This document shows, piece by piece, positions 1-7,963 of a stretch of 28,225 nt of DNA. Each line of letters begins with the position of its first letter. Position 1 is the stretch's first letter. The notes below the pieces were generated by a model. The model was not told the origin of the DNA and searched no databases. It saw only the letters and a list, made by a program, of their open reading frames with translations. This DNA is from Guillardia theta CCMP2712 (lineage: Eukaryota; Cryptophyceae; Pyrenomonadales; Geminigeraceae), in contig NW_005434610.1 in assembly GCF_000315625.1 (NCBI RefSeq), positions 17,187 to 45,411 of the forward strand. Direction: 5' to 3'. The position numbers and the translations under genes are program-made.

Positions 1-200
1 GGTAAGAGCACGACGTGCTCTCTATAAACTGCGTCCTGCTTAGGTCATGAGCCACCAGCCAGAGGATAGCAGCGACCCACGTCGAGAAGAGGCTGCCTGA
101 TCCAAGATCCGTGAGGAGGCGTCGGGATGGGGCGGCTAACCCCTCGTAGCGACAGCCTGCCTAGTGAAGCTGCGACAGCACTCGACGAAGGGTATCCACA
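1..200. other. left edge, no gene recognised
   Basis: This stretch lies between the window edge and a 20-bp minisatellite. I see no recognisable coding sequence on either strand and no similarity to the 5' parts of the neighbouring repeat units. A short palindrome (GAGCACG/CGTGCTC) lies at 6-20. By analogy with unit B, whose 5' end carries the same monomers, it could belong to the body of another subtelomeric element continuing left. That is inference only. Confidence 0.4.
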
Positions 201-643
201 CCTCGACAAGGGGCGACCTGCCTCGGGAAGGGGCGGCCTGCCTCGGGAAGGGGCGGCCTGCCTCGGGAAGGGGCGGCCTGCCTCGGGAAGGGGCGGCCTG
301 CCTCGGGAAGGGGCGGCCTGCCTCGGGAAGGGGCGGCCTCTGCCTCGGGAAGGGGCGGCCTGCCTCGGGAAGGGCCTGCCTCGGGAAGGGGCGGCCTGCC
401 TCGGGAAGGGGCGGCCTGCCTCGGGCCCGGGAAGGGGCGGCCTGCCTCGGGAAGGGGCGGCCTGCCTCGGGAAGGGGCGGCCTGCCTCGGGAAGGGGCGG
501 CCTGCCTCGGGAAGGGGCGGCCTGCCTCGGGAAGGGGCGGCCTGCCTCGGGAAGGGGCGGCCTGCCTCGGGAAGGGGCGGCCTGCCTCGGGAAGGGGCGG
601 CCTGCCTCGGGAAGGGGCGGCCTGCCTCGGGAAGGGGCGGCCT
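201..643. repeat. 20-bp GC-rich minisatellite, about 21 copies
   Basis: A tandem array of the 20-bp unit CCTCGGGAAGGGGCGGCCTG, with about 21 copies after a degenerate first copy at 201-220. Most copies are identical. Disruptions are an extra TG after the copy at 321-340, a 16-bp copy at 363-378, and a copy at 419-444 with 6 extra bases. The array ends directly in a telomere tract. The same monomer occurs three times at the 5' end of unit B (6389-6448), so it probably marks the 5' end of a further element copy. Open frames across it exist only because the monomer lacks stops in any phase. Confidence 0.95.
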
Positions 644-665
644 CCTAAACCCTAAACCCTAAACC
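644..665 (+). repeat. interstitial telomere tract (CCCTAAA)3
   Basis: Three plant/alga-type telomere repeats with the C-rich strand on plus, as expected if the chromosome end lies to the left. The tract separates the 20-bp minisatellite from repeat fragment D. Confidence 0.95.
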
Positions 666-956
666 AGGATAACGCGTGGAGATGAGGGAAGATGACGAAG
701 AAGAGGAAGACATGGGTATTGGCATGATCTCCGATACAGCAGGTTGCGAACATTTTCATCATACTGAAGAACCATACTTAGAAAGCTATTTGAAGTATAC
801 AAACCTCTTGCTTGCAGCTTCCTTGGCGCCCTGACGGCTTCCCCTACACCTGGCAAGGAGCCATGCTGCCGAAAATAACGGCGCCCTGCTGCCGAAAATA
901 ACGGCGCCCTGCTGCCGAAAATAACGGCGCCCTGCTGCCGAAAATAACGGCGCCCT
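666..956 (-). pseudogene. fragment D: 5' end of the subtelomeric element ORF
   Basis: On the minus strand this carries the first ~20 codons of the repeat-family ORF (starting MVLQYDENVRNLL), almost identical to unit A at 3355-3413 and similar to unit B at 6240-6299. Upstream of the ATG are four 23-bp monomers (865-956). On the other side the match stops near 715. There a 39-bp stretch (676-714) is the exact reverse complement of the acidic C-terminal coding region of unit A (1522-1560). Fragment D is therefore a rearranged remnant: an element 5' end joined to an inverted piece of an element 3' region, bounded by telomere tracts at both ends. It is non-functional as a gene. Confidence 0.8.
865..956. 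repeat. 23-bp monomers, 4 copies (5' end of fragment D)
   Basis: Four exact head-to-tail 23-bp units, each containing GCCGAAAATAACGGCGCC, at 865, 888, 911 and 934. The last abuts the telomere tract at 957. About two copies of the same unit lie at the equivalent place in unit A (3503-3545). CGCCGTTATTTTCGGC on the minus strand is a near-palindrome. The position upstream of the ORF suggests 5'-UTR or promoter monomers. Confidence 0.9.
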
Positions 957-974
957 CCTAAACCCTAAACCCTA
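957..974 (+). repeat. interstitial telomere tract
   Basis: Two and a half CCCTAAA repeats lie between the 23-bp monomers of fragment D and the (ATT)n tail of unit A. The trinucleotide tail begins immediately after the last CCCTA. Confidence 0.93.
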
Positions 975-1152
975 TTATTATTATTATTATGTGAGTTTAT
1001 TAGAATGCTAGAATGTTGCTCGGCCTCGTTGTGGGCTTATGCAATTTGATCCTAGTCTAAAGAGGCGCTCGAGCACTGGGAGTACACGGCCTACAATGCG
1101 AACCCTGCTTCTGAGGCGTCTTTCTACTCTCTACTTCTGCTGTCTTCTCTTG

Positions 1153-1434
1153 GCTTCCTCAGCCTCAGTCAGGAGAGTTGCCTCTCCTCACCTTGGCCTT
1201 CGGTCACCACCTACTCTACCTCCATTCAGCTTCCTCAGCCTCAGTCAGAAGAGTTGCCTCTCCTCACCTTGGCCTTCGGTCGCCACCTACTCTACCTCCA
1301 TTCAGCTTCCTCAGCCTCAGTCAGAAGAGTTGCCTCTCCTCACCTTGGCCTTCGGTCGCCACATACTCCTCCATTCAGCTTCCTCAGCCTCAGTCAGGAG
1401 AGTTGCCTCTCCTCACCTTGGCCTTCGGTCGCCT
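1153..1434. repeat. 76-bp tandem repeat, 3.7 copies, in 3' UTR of unit A
   Basis: Copies start at 1153, 1229, 1305 and 1378 with the common core GCTTCCTCAGCCTCAGTCAG. The third copy is 3 bp shorter and the fourth is partial. A diverged single-copy equivalent (CCTCAGCCAGTGGAG followed by CCGGCCTTGGCCT) lies at about 3771-3810 in unit B, so the repeat expanded only in A. Plus-strand open frames across it are by-products of the repeat. Confidence 0.93.
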
Positions 1435-1464
1435 CCTACCTTCTCTCCTTACCTTGAGCTCAGC

Positions 1465-3413
1465 TCAAGCTCGGTACGGGCTCGCCCCGTCTTCTTCCTC
1501 GCCCTCGCCTTGCTCTTCCTCCATGTCTTCCTCTTCTTCGTCATCTTCCCTCATCTCCACTCGCAGTCGGTCCTTCTTGTCCACCTTCAGCGAGCAGGCC
1601 AGCACATGCATCTCTGCGAATTTACTCAGTGCTATGAACAGGAAGCCTCTATGTCGTCGCTCTCCGCCTCCTGCTCAAGCTCAGCAGCTGCCGTTGCCCG
1701 TGGCGAGAACGCGCTGCCCCTCCTTGCCTTCTTGCTCTCTCCTTGCACGCGCCGCGGCGAGTCCAGCGCTTGCTCTGCAGCCACTTCCCCAGCTTCTCCT
1801 TGAGAACGTTGCGCCCAACTCCCTGCTCCTCTGGCATCTTCGCCCACTCTCCCAGCGACATGAACTCCAGGCTCCCCGGAGAGTAGAACGTGTCGTGGAG
1901 GTTGCCAACGGCCTTGTCCAGGACCAGCTTGATCGGCTCGCTCGTCCCTGCCTCGTTCAAAGAAGCTGCATCTTCGATGACTGCTGACAGCTCGCTGACG
2001 AGCTGCATGTCCTCTTGGCTTGACGGAGATGCTGCCTCCATTGTGATCCTCTCCAGGTCTGTAAACTCCAGCCACTCTCCCTCGCTCTCCTCCTGTCGCT
2101 GCGCTGCGTCGCTGGTGCCCCGCTGACCAGCCGCCTCAGGCTCCTTGTCGAAGCCGACTGCTTCGAGCTTGGTTGCTGCGCCTTCGAGATAGAAGGGCAG
2201 CTCCTTCATCATGCGTCGAGCATCCTCCGTGGAGCCGAGGAGGATGCATAGCTTGGACCCGTTCCAGGACTTGGTGTTCAAATCCTCCTCCATGTCGATG
2301 CCTTCAACGTTGATCTCGAGCCTGTTAGCGATCTCCAACAGGACTCTCTTGACTCTTGCGATAGACGTGTTGCCGCCGTTGCACAGCCCCTCCATCTCCT
2401 TCCTCGTGAAGCGACCAGATGCCGCCGTCGACTTGATGATGATCTTGATCTCCTTGCCGTCCTTGCCGCCTGCCTTCTTCTGCATCCTTGATGCCTTCTT
2501 CAACTTATTTCTGGACACAAAGCGATCAGCTGTCAACTCGACTGCGAGCGCCTCTCTGATCTTCGGGTCCTCGCTGAACAGAGTCAGGTGTATTCCCTCC
2601 ATCGCTTTGCTCTCTCGGAAAGCTCGAAATGCTGTATCGTTCGCCTCTGGGCAGCTCGAGGAGACGATCCACTTCACCTCCCTCTGTCTCCAGATGACGT
2701 TGGCCCCTACAGCGATGAAGCCTTTCTGACCTAAGCCTTTGTGGACTTGCTATCCTGGCGCCCCAGCGACCAGCATGCCTGCCAGCGGCTGGAGTTGGAC
2801 CGCTGCAAGGGACTGGCGCAGCAGCTGATAGCGATAGACGGCAGCTATCTCAGCCGTTGTCATGCCGCCCAAGGTTAGCAGGTGAGTCAGCTCTGCCAAG
2901 CTGCCCCCTTTGCCCCAGGGTCCTCTCTTGGCTCGAATCTTGAAAGATCGATCGTGCACGATGCTCACATGTACAGCTGTGAACTTGCGACCATCGATCG
3001 CGAAGTCCTCTCTTCCCTGCCAGAGCTTCTCCGCTTGTGCATTGCGGAGGAAGGAAACAGTCACCGGGATCTCCTCAGCACTCGCTATCTCGGGTCTATA
3101 CGGAGCCTTCCACATGATTGCTTTACTCTCTTGCACTGAGTCTACGATCAGTCCGATCTCTTCAAATTTCTTCTTCAGCTTTTCTTCATGGTTGACATAC
3201 ACCGAGGAAAACCACTCTCTGGATGCGTCACTCCATCCAGTCATCGCTTCTTGTAGATAGGCTATCCTGCTGTTCGGATACCGCTTCGCGAAGCTCTTCA
3301 CCCTCTCGACGTTTAGGGTTTAGGGTTTAGGCATCCACAAGTCCGCTCTGCGTGTATTGGCATGATCTCCGATACAGCAGGTTGCGAACATTTTCATCAT
3401 ACTGAAGAACCAT
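1465..3413 (-). pseudogene. unit A ORF, repeat-family protein of unknown function, disabled
   Basis: On minus the frame runs from ATG 3413 (MVLQYDE) to a stop at 1465. It aligns throughout with the unit B protein. Recognisable blocks are the N-terminal VRNLLYRRSCQY, VKSFAKRYP, a block VSFLRN..LW.GR followed by RSFKIRAKRGPWGKGGS, a helical region ending QPLAGML, then MEGIHLTLFSEDP, VELTADRFV, GRFTRKEMEGLCNGGNTSI and DLERITMEAASPS, and an acidic C-terminus. The VSFLRN block has a faint RRM-like look, but I do not recognise the family. Damage: a telomere tract (3312-3331) replaces about 40 bp and adds a stop; there is an in-frame TAG at 2750-2752; and a frameshift near 1760-1790 is visible because the C-terminal block KARRGSAFSPRA continues in another phase. 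It has no zinc knuckle, reverse transcriptase, endonuclease or helicase motif. Confidence 0.75.
3312..3331 (-). repeat. inverted telomere tract inside unit A
   Basis: Almost three TTTAGGG repeats lie on plus, the opposite orientation to the other five tracts. Unit B has about 40 unique bases (coding ..HVEEAADL..) at the homologous place between CTCTCGACG and CTGCGTGTATTGG. In A these are replaced by the telomere repeats plus a short unrelated stretch. The 5' break is precise after CTCTCGACG, suggesting telomere sequence captured at a broken end. Confidence 0.9.
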
Positions 3414-3502
3414 ACTTAGAAAGCTATTTGAAGTATACAAACCTCTCGCTTGCAGCTTCCTTGGCGCCCTGGCGGCTTCCCCTACACCTGACGAGGAGCC
3501 AT

Positions 3503-3545
3503 GCTGCCGAAAATAACGGCGCCTCTGCCGAAAATAACGGCGCCT
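3503..3545. repeat. 23-bp monomers, about 2 copies (5' end of unit A)
   Basis: About two copies of the same monomer as at 865-956 (core GCCGAAAATAACGGCGCC). They sit between the unit A leader and the telomere tract at 3546, the expected 5' position of an element read on minus. Confidence 0.88.
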
Positions 3546-3573
3546 CTAAACCCTAAACCCTAAACCCTAAACC
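3546..3573 (+). repeat. interstitial telomere tract (CCCTAAA)4
   Basis: Four repeats with the C-rich strand on plus. They separate the 5' monomers of unit A from the 3' tail of unit B (a 17-bp GC-rich linker, then TAG trinucleotides). Confidence 0.95.
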
Positions 3574-4179
3574 AGGAAGGGGCCCGGTCCTAGTAGTAGT
3601 AGTTGAGTTTATTAGAATGCTAGGTAGGTTGCATGGCTTGTTATCACCTTGCTCTATTCTAGTCTAACAGGGATCTCGTGACCTGGCAGTTCGGCCCGAC
3701 TTGGCTGGCCCTTATGGCAGCCGTGCTTCTGCTCTGCTCCCTCCTCTGATATACTTCAGTGGTCTTCCCCGGCCTCAGCCAGTGGAGTTTCCTCCGCCGG
3801 CCTTGGCCTGGGTCGTCCGTGCTTTCAACTTGTGTTGCTTCCTCGGCTCCGACACACCTTGGCGGTCTCGGCCGGCCTTCGGCCAATGAGTGAATGAGGG
3901 ATAAGGACAATCAGGAGATAAGGTGGTAGGTGGAATGCGTATGGGTCCCTGGGACTCACGTCCCTTCCCCCGGGCCTCGGTCCGGACCGGGCCCTAGAGC
4001 CCGGCCGGCCTCCGCCCGGCCTCCTCCTCCCGGCCCCCCTCCCCCCTCCCCCACCGGCTTACCTGCCCTTACCTTCGTTGCTTGCCCCATGTCCACCTCA
4101 TTTATTTCTTCCTCCTTCCCCCCTTGGGGCCCACAGCTCCGCTCCGCCTCTTGTCCACCTCTAAGACTTGACTCGAGCC

Positions 4180-6299
4180 TCAAGCGCGCGAGGGGCCTGC
4201 ACCGGCCTCCTCCTCCACGCCCTCGCCCTCCTCCGCCTCCATGTCGACTTCCTCCCTCATCATCAGCCGCAGCCGGTCTTGCTTGTCGACCTTGCCCGTG
4301 CAGCTCAACCCATGGTGCTCAGCAAATTTACTGATCGCAAGAAACAAGAGGCTTACAGATCGACTCTCGATGTCATCGCTCTCAGCCTCCTGCTCGAGCG
4401 CATCAGTCGCTGCTGCCCTTGGAGAGAAGGCGCTGCCCCTCCTCGCTGCCTTGTTCCCTTGCACCCGTGTCCAGCGCTGCTCGCCGAGGTACGCTCTGAG
4501 CTTTTCTTTCATCATGTTTCGCTTCGATCCCAGCGTCGGCGTGGCTGCCCAAGCTCCGAGCGTCATGAACTCCACGTTGCCCGGCGAGCAGAAGGTGTCA
4601 TGCAGCTTGCCAACACTCTTGTCTAGCTCCAGCGAGATCGGCTTGCCAGCTAGCAGCTCCTCCTCTGATGTCTCCAAGAGCATCGTCGAGAGGTCGAGCA
4701 AGACCTGTTGATCGACTGGCCCTGACGGCGACGCTGCTTCCATAGTAATCCTGTCGATGTCGCTGAGCTCCAGCCATCCAGCGCCTTGCTGCTGCCCTTG
4801 GGGCTCTTGGGCTTGCTCCTCGCTGCTCGGGCTCCTCTCCTCCTCATGCTGAGGGTTGAGCTTAAAACCCATAGCTTCCAGCTTGACTTCCAGGATCCCT
4901 TCCAAGTAGAAGGGCATGTCTTCCATCAAGCGTCGAGCCTCTGCCTTGGTCGCCAGGGAGAGAGCTATCAGGCTCCCATCCCAGCTGAGCGTGTCACGAT
5001 CCTCCTCGGCCTCGACGCTGACCAGCTTGAGGTTCATTCTTCTTGCTAACTCCAACATGGCTCGCTTGACTCTCGTGATCGATGTGTTACCTCCTCCGCA
5101 CAGCGCTTCCATCTCCTTCCTCGAGAAGCGGCCTGTGCTCATGCTTGACCTCGACTTGATCTGTACTCTAAAGCTGCTGTGCCTAGCTTGGTCCCTGTCG
5201 CGAAGTACCTTCCTCTGCTTAGCGATCTTTCCCCTCGGCACGAAGGTGTCGGCTGTGAGCTCGACTGCAAACGTCTCTCTGAGCTTGGGCCGTCGTCGCT
5301 GATGAGAGTGAGATGCACCCCCTCCATCGCCTCGCTCTCTCTGAACGAGGCCAAGGTCTGCTCGCAGCTTGCCGTCGAAGGCGAGCTGAGCACCCACTCT
5401 AGCTCTTTTTGCTGGAGAGTGCCCGTACTTGCCCCAACAGCGACATACGTCTTCGGGCTCGGCCCCTTGCGACCTCTCTGCCCAGGACCCTGCAAGAGCA
5501 TGCCTGCAAGTGGTTGTACCTCTGCGGCTGCAAGAGATTGCGAGAGCAGCTGAAATCGATAAATCTGAGCGATCTCAGCCGTCGACATTCCTCCGAGAGC
5601 TAAGAGCTGCGATAGCTCGGCAAGGCTCCCTCCCTTGCCCCAAGGTCCTCGCTTGGCTCGAAGCTTGAACGACCGGTCTCTCCCTTCTATGCAGTATTCT
5701 TTCCTGCCTTCCCATAGCTCCATGGCTGCTTCATTCCGAAGGAAGGAGACGGTGACTGAGATGTCGTCTGCTCGTGCTATCTCAGGTCTGTAAGGTGCTT
5801 TCCACATGATGGCCTTGTCGACTCCATCGACTGAGTCTACCATGAGACCTAGCTCCATAAGCTTCGTTTTCAACTTTTCTTCTTGTCGAACATACATCGA
5901 GGAAATCCCTAGGAGAGTCATGGAGATGAAGGAGGTCCCCTCGGTGCCTTCGGTGCCGATGTATGTCTCGACATTCTGCTTCTTGGCCTCCTCCATCTGT
6001 TGAATAAACCATGCTCTCGACTCTGAGCTCCATTCACTCAGAGAGTCTTCAAACAGGTCGCGTCTCGCCTGCCGACATGTCGAGCGGATGGCTTCAGCGA
6101 TAGCGTCGGGAGTGCATCCCCCCTCAGCTCTGCAAGCCTGAGCTGTCCTACTACCAGGATACCGCTTCGCGAAGCTCTTCACCCTCTCGACGAGGTCGGC
6201 GGCCTCCTCGACGTGGCCTCCAGAGCGCTCGCCCTGCGTGTATTGGCATGATCTCCGATACAGCAGGTTGCGAACGCTCTCATCATACTGTAGTACCAT
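4180..6299 (-). pseudogene. unit B ORF, repeat-family protein of unknown function, one frameshift
   Basis: Two overlapping frames together cover one protein of about 700 residues. The N-terminal part (6299 to about 5290) begins MVLQYDESVRNLL. The C-terminal part (about 5290 to 4180) starts at KLRETFAVELTADTFV and ends in an acidic, Glu-rich tail (REEVDMEAEEGEG). Compared with unit A, which reads SEDPKIREALAVEL through this point, B has two extra bases near 5290, so the break is a frameshift in B. Blocks in order: VRNLLYRRSCQY, VKSFAKRYP, a segment KKQNVETYIGTE missing from A, SVTVSFLRNEAAMELW, RSFKLRAKRGPWGKGGSLAE, QPLAGML, MEGVHLTLISDD, GRFSRKEMEALCGGGNTSI, DIDRITMEAASPSGP and KLHDTFCSPGNVEFM. 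I do not recognise the family. A programmed frameshift cannot be excluded but is not supported by unit A. Confidence 0.75.
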
Positions 6300-6388
6300 G
6301 CTTAGAAGCTGTTTGAACTATACCAAGAACTTGCTCGCAGCTTCCTCCGGTCCCCTTGCGCTCTCCCTACGCGCCGCGGATGTGCATG

Positions 6389-6448
6389 CCTCGGGAAGGG
6401 GCGGCCTGCCTCGGGAAGGGGCGGCCTGCCTCGGGAAGGGGCGGCCTC
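6389..6448. repeat. 20-bp monomers, 3 copies (5' end of unit B)
   Basis: Three exact copies of CCTCGGGAAGGGGCGGCCTG, identical to the large array at 201-643, placed between the unit B leader and the telomere tract. Confidence 0.95.
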
Positions 6449-6454
6449 CCCGGT

Positions 6455-6478
6455 CCTAAACCCTAAACCCTAAACCCT
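6455..6478 (+). repeat. interstitial telomere tract
   Basis: Three and a half CCCTAAA repeats lie between the 5' monomers of unit B and the truncated 3' end of fragment C. Confidence 0.95.
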
Positions 6479-6951
6479 CCTCCACGCCCTCGCCCTCCTC
6501 AGCCTCCATGTCGACTTCCTCCTTCTGTAAGGTGCTTTCCACATGATAGCCTTGTCGTCTCTATCGACTGAGTCTACTACGAGTCCCAGCTCCATCACTG
6601 CTTCATTTAGAGTCATGGAGATGAAGGAGGTCCCCTCGGTGTCTTCGGTGCCAATGTATGTCTCGACATTCTGCTTCTTGGCCTCCTCCATCTGTTGCAT
6701 GAACCATGCTTTCGACTCTGGGCTCCATGCGCTCCGAGCCGGTCTTCAAACAGGTCTCGTCTCGCCTGCCGACATGTCGAGCGGATGGCTTCAGCGATAG
6801 CGTCGGGAGTGCATCCCCCCTCAGCTCTGCAAGCATGAGCTGTCCGACTATTCGGATACTACGCTTGGTGAAGTTCTTCACTCTCTCGACGAGGTCGGCG
6901 GGGCCGGGGCCTTGTCACCAAGCGACAAGGCCCCGTGCCTCTGACAAGGCC
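6479..6951 (-). pseudogene. fragment C: internally deleted element copy
   Basis: Read on minus, C begins next to telomere tract 6952-6978 with a GC-rich hairpin region. It continues with the element's N-terminal coding part (an equivalent of VERVKSFAKRYP, then the NVETYIGTE segment as in B, then DKAIMWKAPYR). At about 6525 it jumps directly to the acidic C-terminal coding region (matching 4208-4252 of B) and stops at the telomere tract 6455-6478. A second deletion near 6600 removes the segment between the SFISMTL and MELGL blocks. Most of the ORF is missing, so it is a relic. It supports the idea that breaks in these units are capped by telomere repeats. Confidence 0.8.
6906..6934. repeat. 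11-bp stem hairpin at 5' end of fragment C
   Basis: GGGGCCTTGTC (6906-6916) and GACAAGGCCCC (6924-6934) form a perfect 11-bp stem with a 7-nt loop. GACAAGGCCCC occurs once more at 6943-6953, touching the telomere tract. This may be a third, short type of 5' monomer. Confidence 0.85.
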
Positions 6952-6978
6952 CCCTAAACCCTAAACCCTAAACCCTAA
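6952..6978 (+). repeat. interstitial telomere tract, innermost
   Basis: Nearly four CCCTAAA repeats at the border between the subtelomeric element array and non-repeated chromosome sequence. Confidence 0.95.
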
Positions 6979-7963
6979 GCTCAGTCACCGTTCGGGCCGC
7001 TCAGTCGGAGGCTCACAGTGACTGGTGGGATGTCGGACTCGAGTCCGGGAGTAGGTGGGAGTCCGAGGCCTGACGAGAAGGCGTCGGAGGGAGTCGGAGG
7101 GAGTCGGAGTCCTCCTCAGTATCGGGAGCAGTACTAAATATAGATTTCAATATATTTGTATAATGATTTACAAAACATTTACCACTTATACTGGTTACAG
7201 TTGTAAATATCATGACCCCTACGCATGTTCACAGTTTTGCCCTATATATGACCGGTACAGTAAGACAGATCTTGTAAAAAAATAAAAATGATTGGTACAA
7301 ACCAGGTACTCATGTCTTTAAAGTAGTTGTAAACTTGAATTTACCCAAAACATGAGAGTTTCCAAAAAGTGTTGATAATGACATTAATTGCCCATATGTG
7401 ACTCAGCCCTCACAACAGTCTACCCATCGGCAGCCTCAGGCTCCGCCGGGCCGAGTCTCCGAATGGCATCAGCTTTCACTCAGTCTACCCGGGCCATCTA
7501 CCTGTTGCCTAATTTCGTTTGATATCACCACACATCACTACAAATGAAGCAGTCCCGGGTGATAACTCTGAATCCCTGCTCTGACATTCGTCCTGTTCTT
7601 CACGATGCCGACTCATGTGCTTGTACTCGGGATGTGTAACCTTGTGTTGCTTTTTAACTTGAAAAATACAGACTAGAAACTGGCATGAATGAGGCTGAAA
7701 CATTGTTAGGGTCAGGTGTGGAGAAGACTCGAACCAAAGTTCAACAGTTTCTAGAGCTCTGCCCCTAAAGGTCTGAATGTATGGCTGTACATATCATTGA
7801 AAGTTGACTGATATTCTTCATGTCGTCGTTGCTTTGTACCTAAGTGATCAATAGTCAAATACAGGAAAACAGGACACGAAGGGGTAAGAACCAACCAAAC
7901 GAGTTCCTCGCTTCTTGAATTTGACGATCAACTTCATATTATGTACTATGCTCCGCCCTATAC
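6979..7963. other. intergenic, GC-rich then AT-rich, no gene recognised
   Basis: 6979-7115 is GC-rich with short repeats of GGAGTCGGAGG type. 7116-7400 is AT-rich with runs such as TAAAAAAATAAAAATG. The rest has mixed composition. Open frames are short (under 80 codons) and unrecognised. The right part may hold the 3' UTR of the kinase gene; an alternative kinase reading frame would extend to a stop at 7848. Confidence 0.5.

Larger units (their letters stand above)
975..3545 (-). mobile_element. subtelomeric element, unit A (near full length)
   Basis: Read on minus, unit A starts at the telomere tract 3546-3573. It then has 23-bp monomers (3503-3545), a leader, a long ORF (3413 to 1465) and a 3' UTR with a 76-bp tandem repeat (1153-1434). 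It ends with TTCTAATAAACTCAC followed by about six ATA trinucleotides (975-990), which run straight into telomere repeats. Unit B has the same order and the same terminal TTCTAATAAACTCA. A polyadenylation-like AATAAA plus a trinucleotide tail resembles the 3' end of some non-LTR retrotransposons, but no reverse transcriptase or endonuclease motif is visible. A yeast Y'-like subtelomeric element with telomere spacers is an equally good analogy. Element identity is inference; the repeat structure is seen directly. Confidence 0.7.
3574..6454 (-). mobile_element. subtelomeric element, unit B (most complete copy)
   Basis: Read on minus: telomere tract (6455-6478), three 20-bp monomers (6389-6448), a leader, ATG at 6299, a long ORF to 4180, a GC-rich 3' UTR (about 3604-4179), TTCTAATAAACTCA, about four ACT trinucleotides (3591-3603), a short GC-rich linker and the next telomere tract. 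It is collinear with unit A but uses the 20-bp rather than the 23-bp type of 5' monomer and has a different tail trinucleotide (ACT instead of ATA). The shared AATAAA end indicates transcription units that end near the telomere spacer. No target-site duplication can be defined inside telomere repeats. Retroelement versus Y'-like segmental repeat remains open. Confidence 0.7.

Noticed and set aside
6-20. Palindrome GAGCACG-A-CGTGCTC
   Set aside because: A lone 7-bp stem at the window edge without context is too weak to call a terminator or regulatory site.
127-655. Two long plus-strand open frames with a 20-residue repeat (CLGKGRPASGRGGLPREGAA)
   Set aside because: They are translations of a 20-bp minisatellite, which has no stops in any phase, and both run into telomere repeats. 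No start context, splice signal or domain supports them.
201-1434. Tandem repeats as a CRISPR array
   Set aside because: The 20-, 23- and 76-bp units are contiguous without unique spacers, and the window is eukaryotic.
1039-1987. Plus-strand Ser/Leu-rich open frames over the 76-bp repeat
   Set aside because: They are antisense to the 3' region of unit A and arise from repeat composition; the minus frame is the one conserved between units A and B.
975-6951. Reverse transcriptase or endonuclease in the repeat units
   Set aside because: I looked in the frames conserved between units for YxDD-like and endonuclease motifs and found none. The retroelement reading therefore rests only on the ends and their telomere context.
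7715-7790. Minus-strand tRNA suggested by GGTTCGAGTC
   Set aside because: The flanking bases do not form a T-arm stem, and no matching acceptor or anticodon arm is present.
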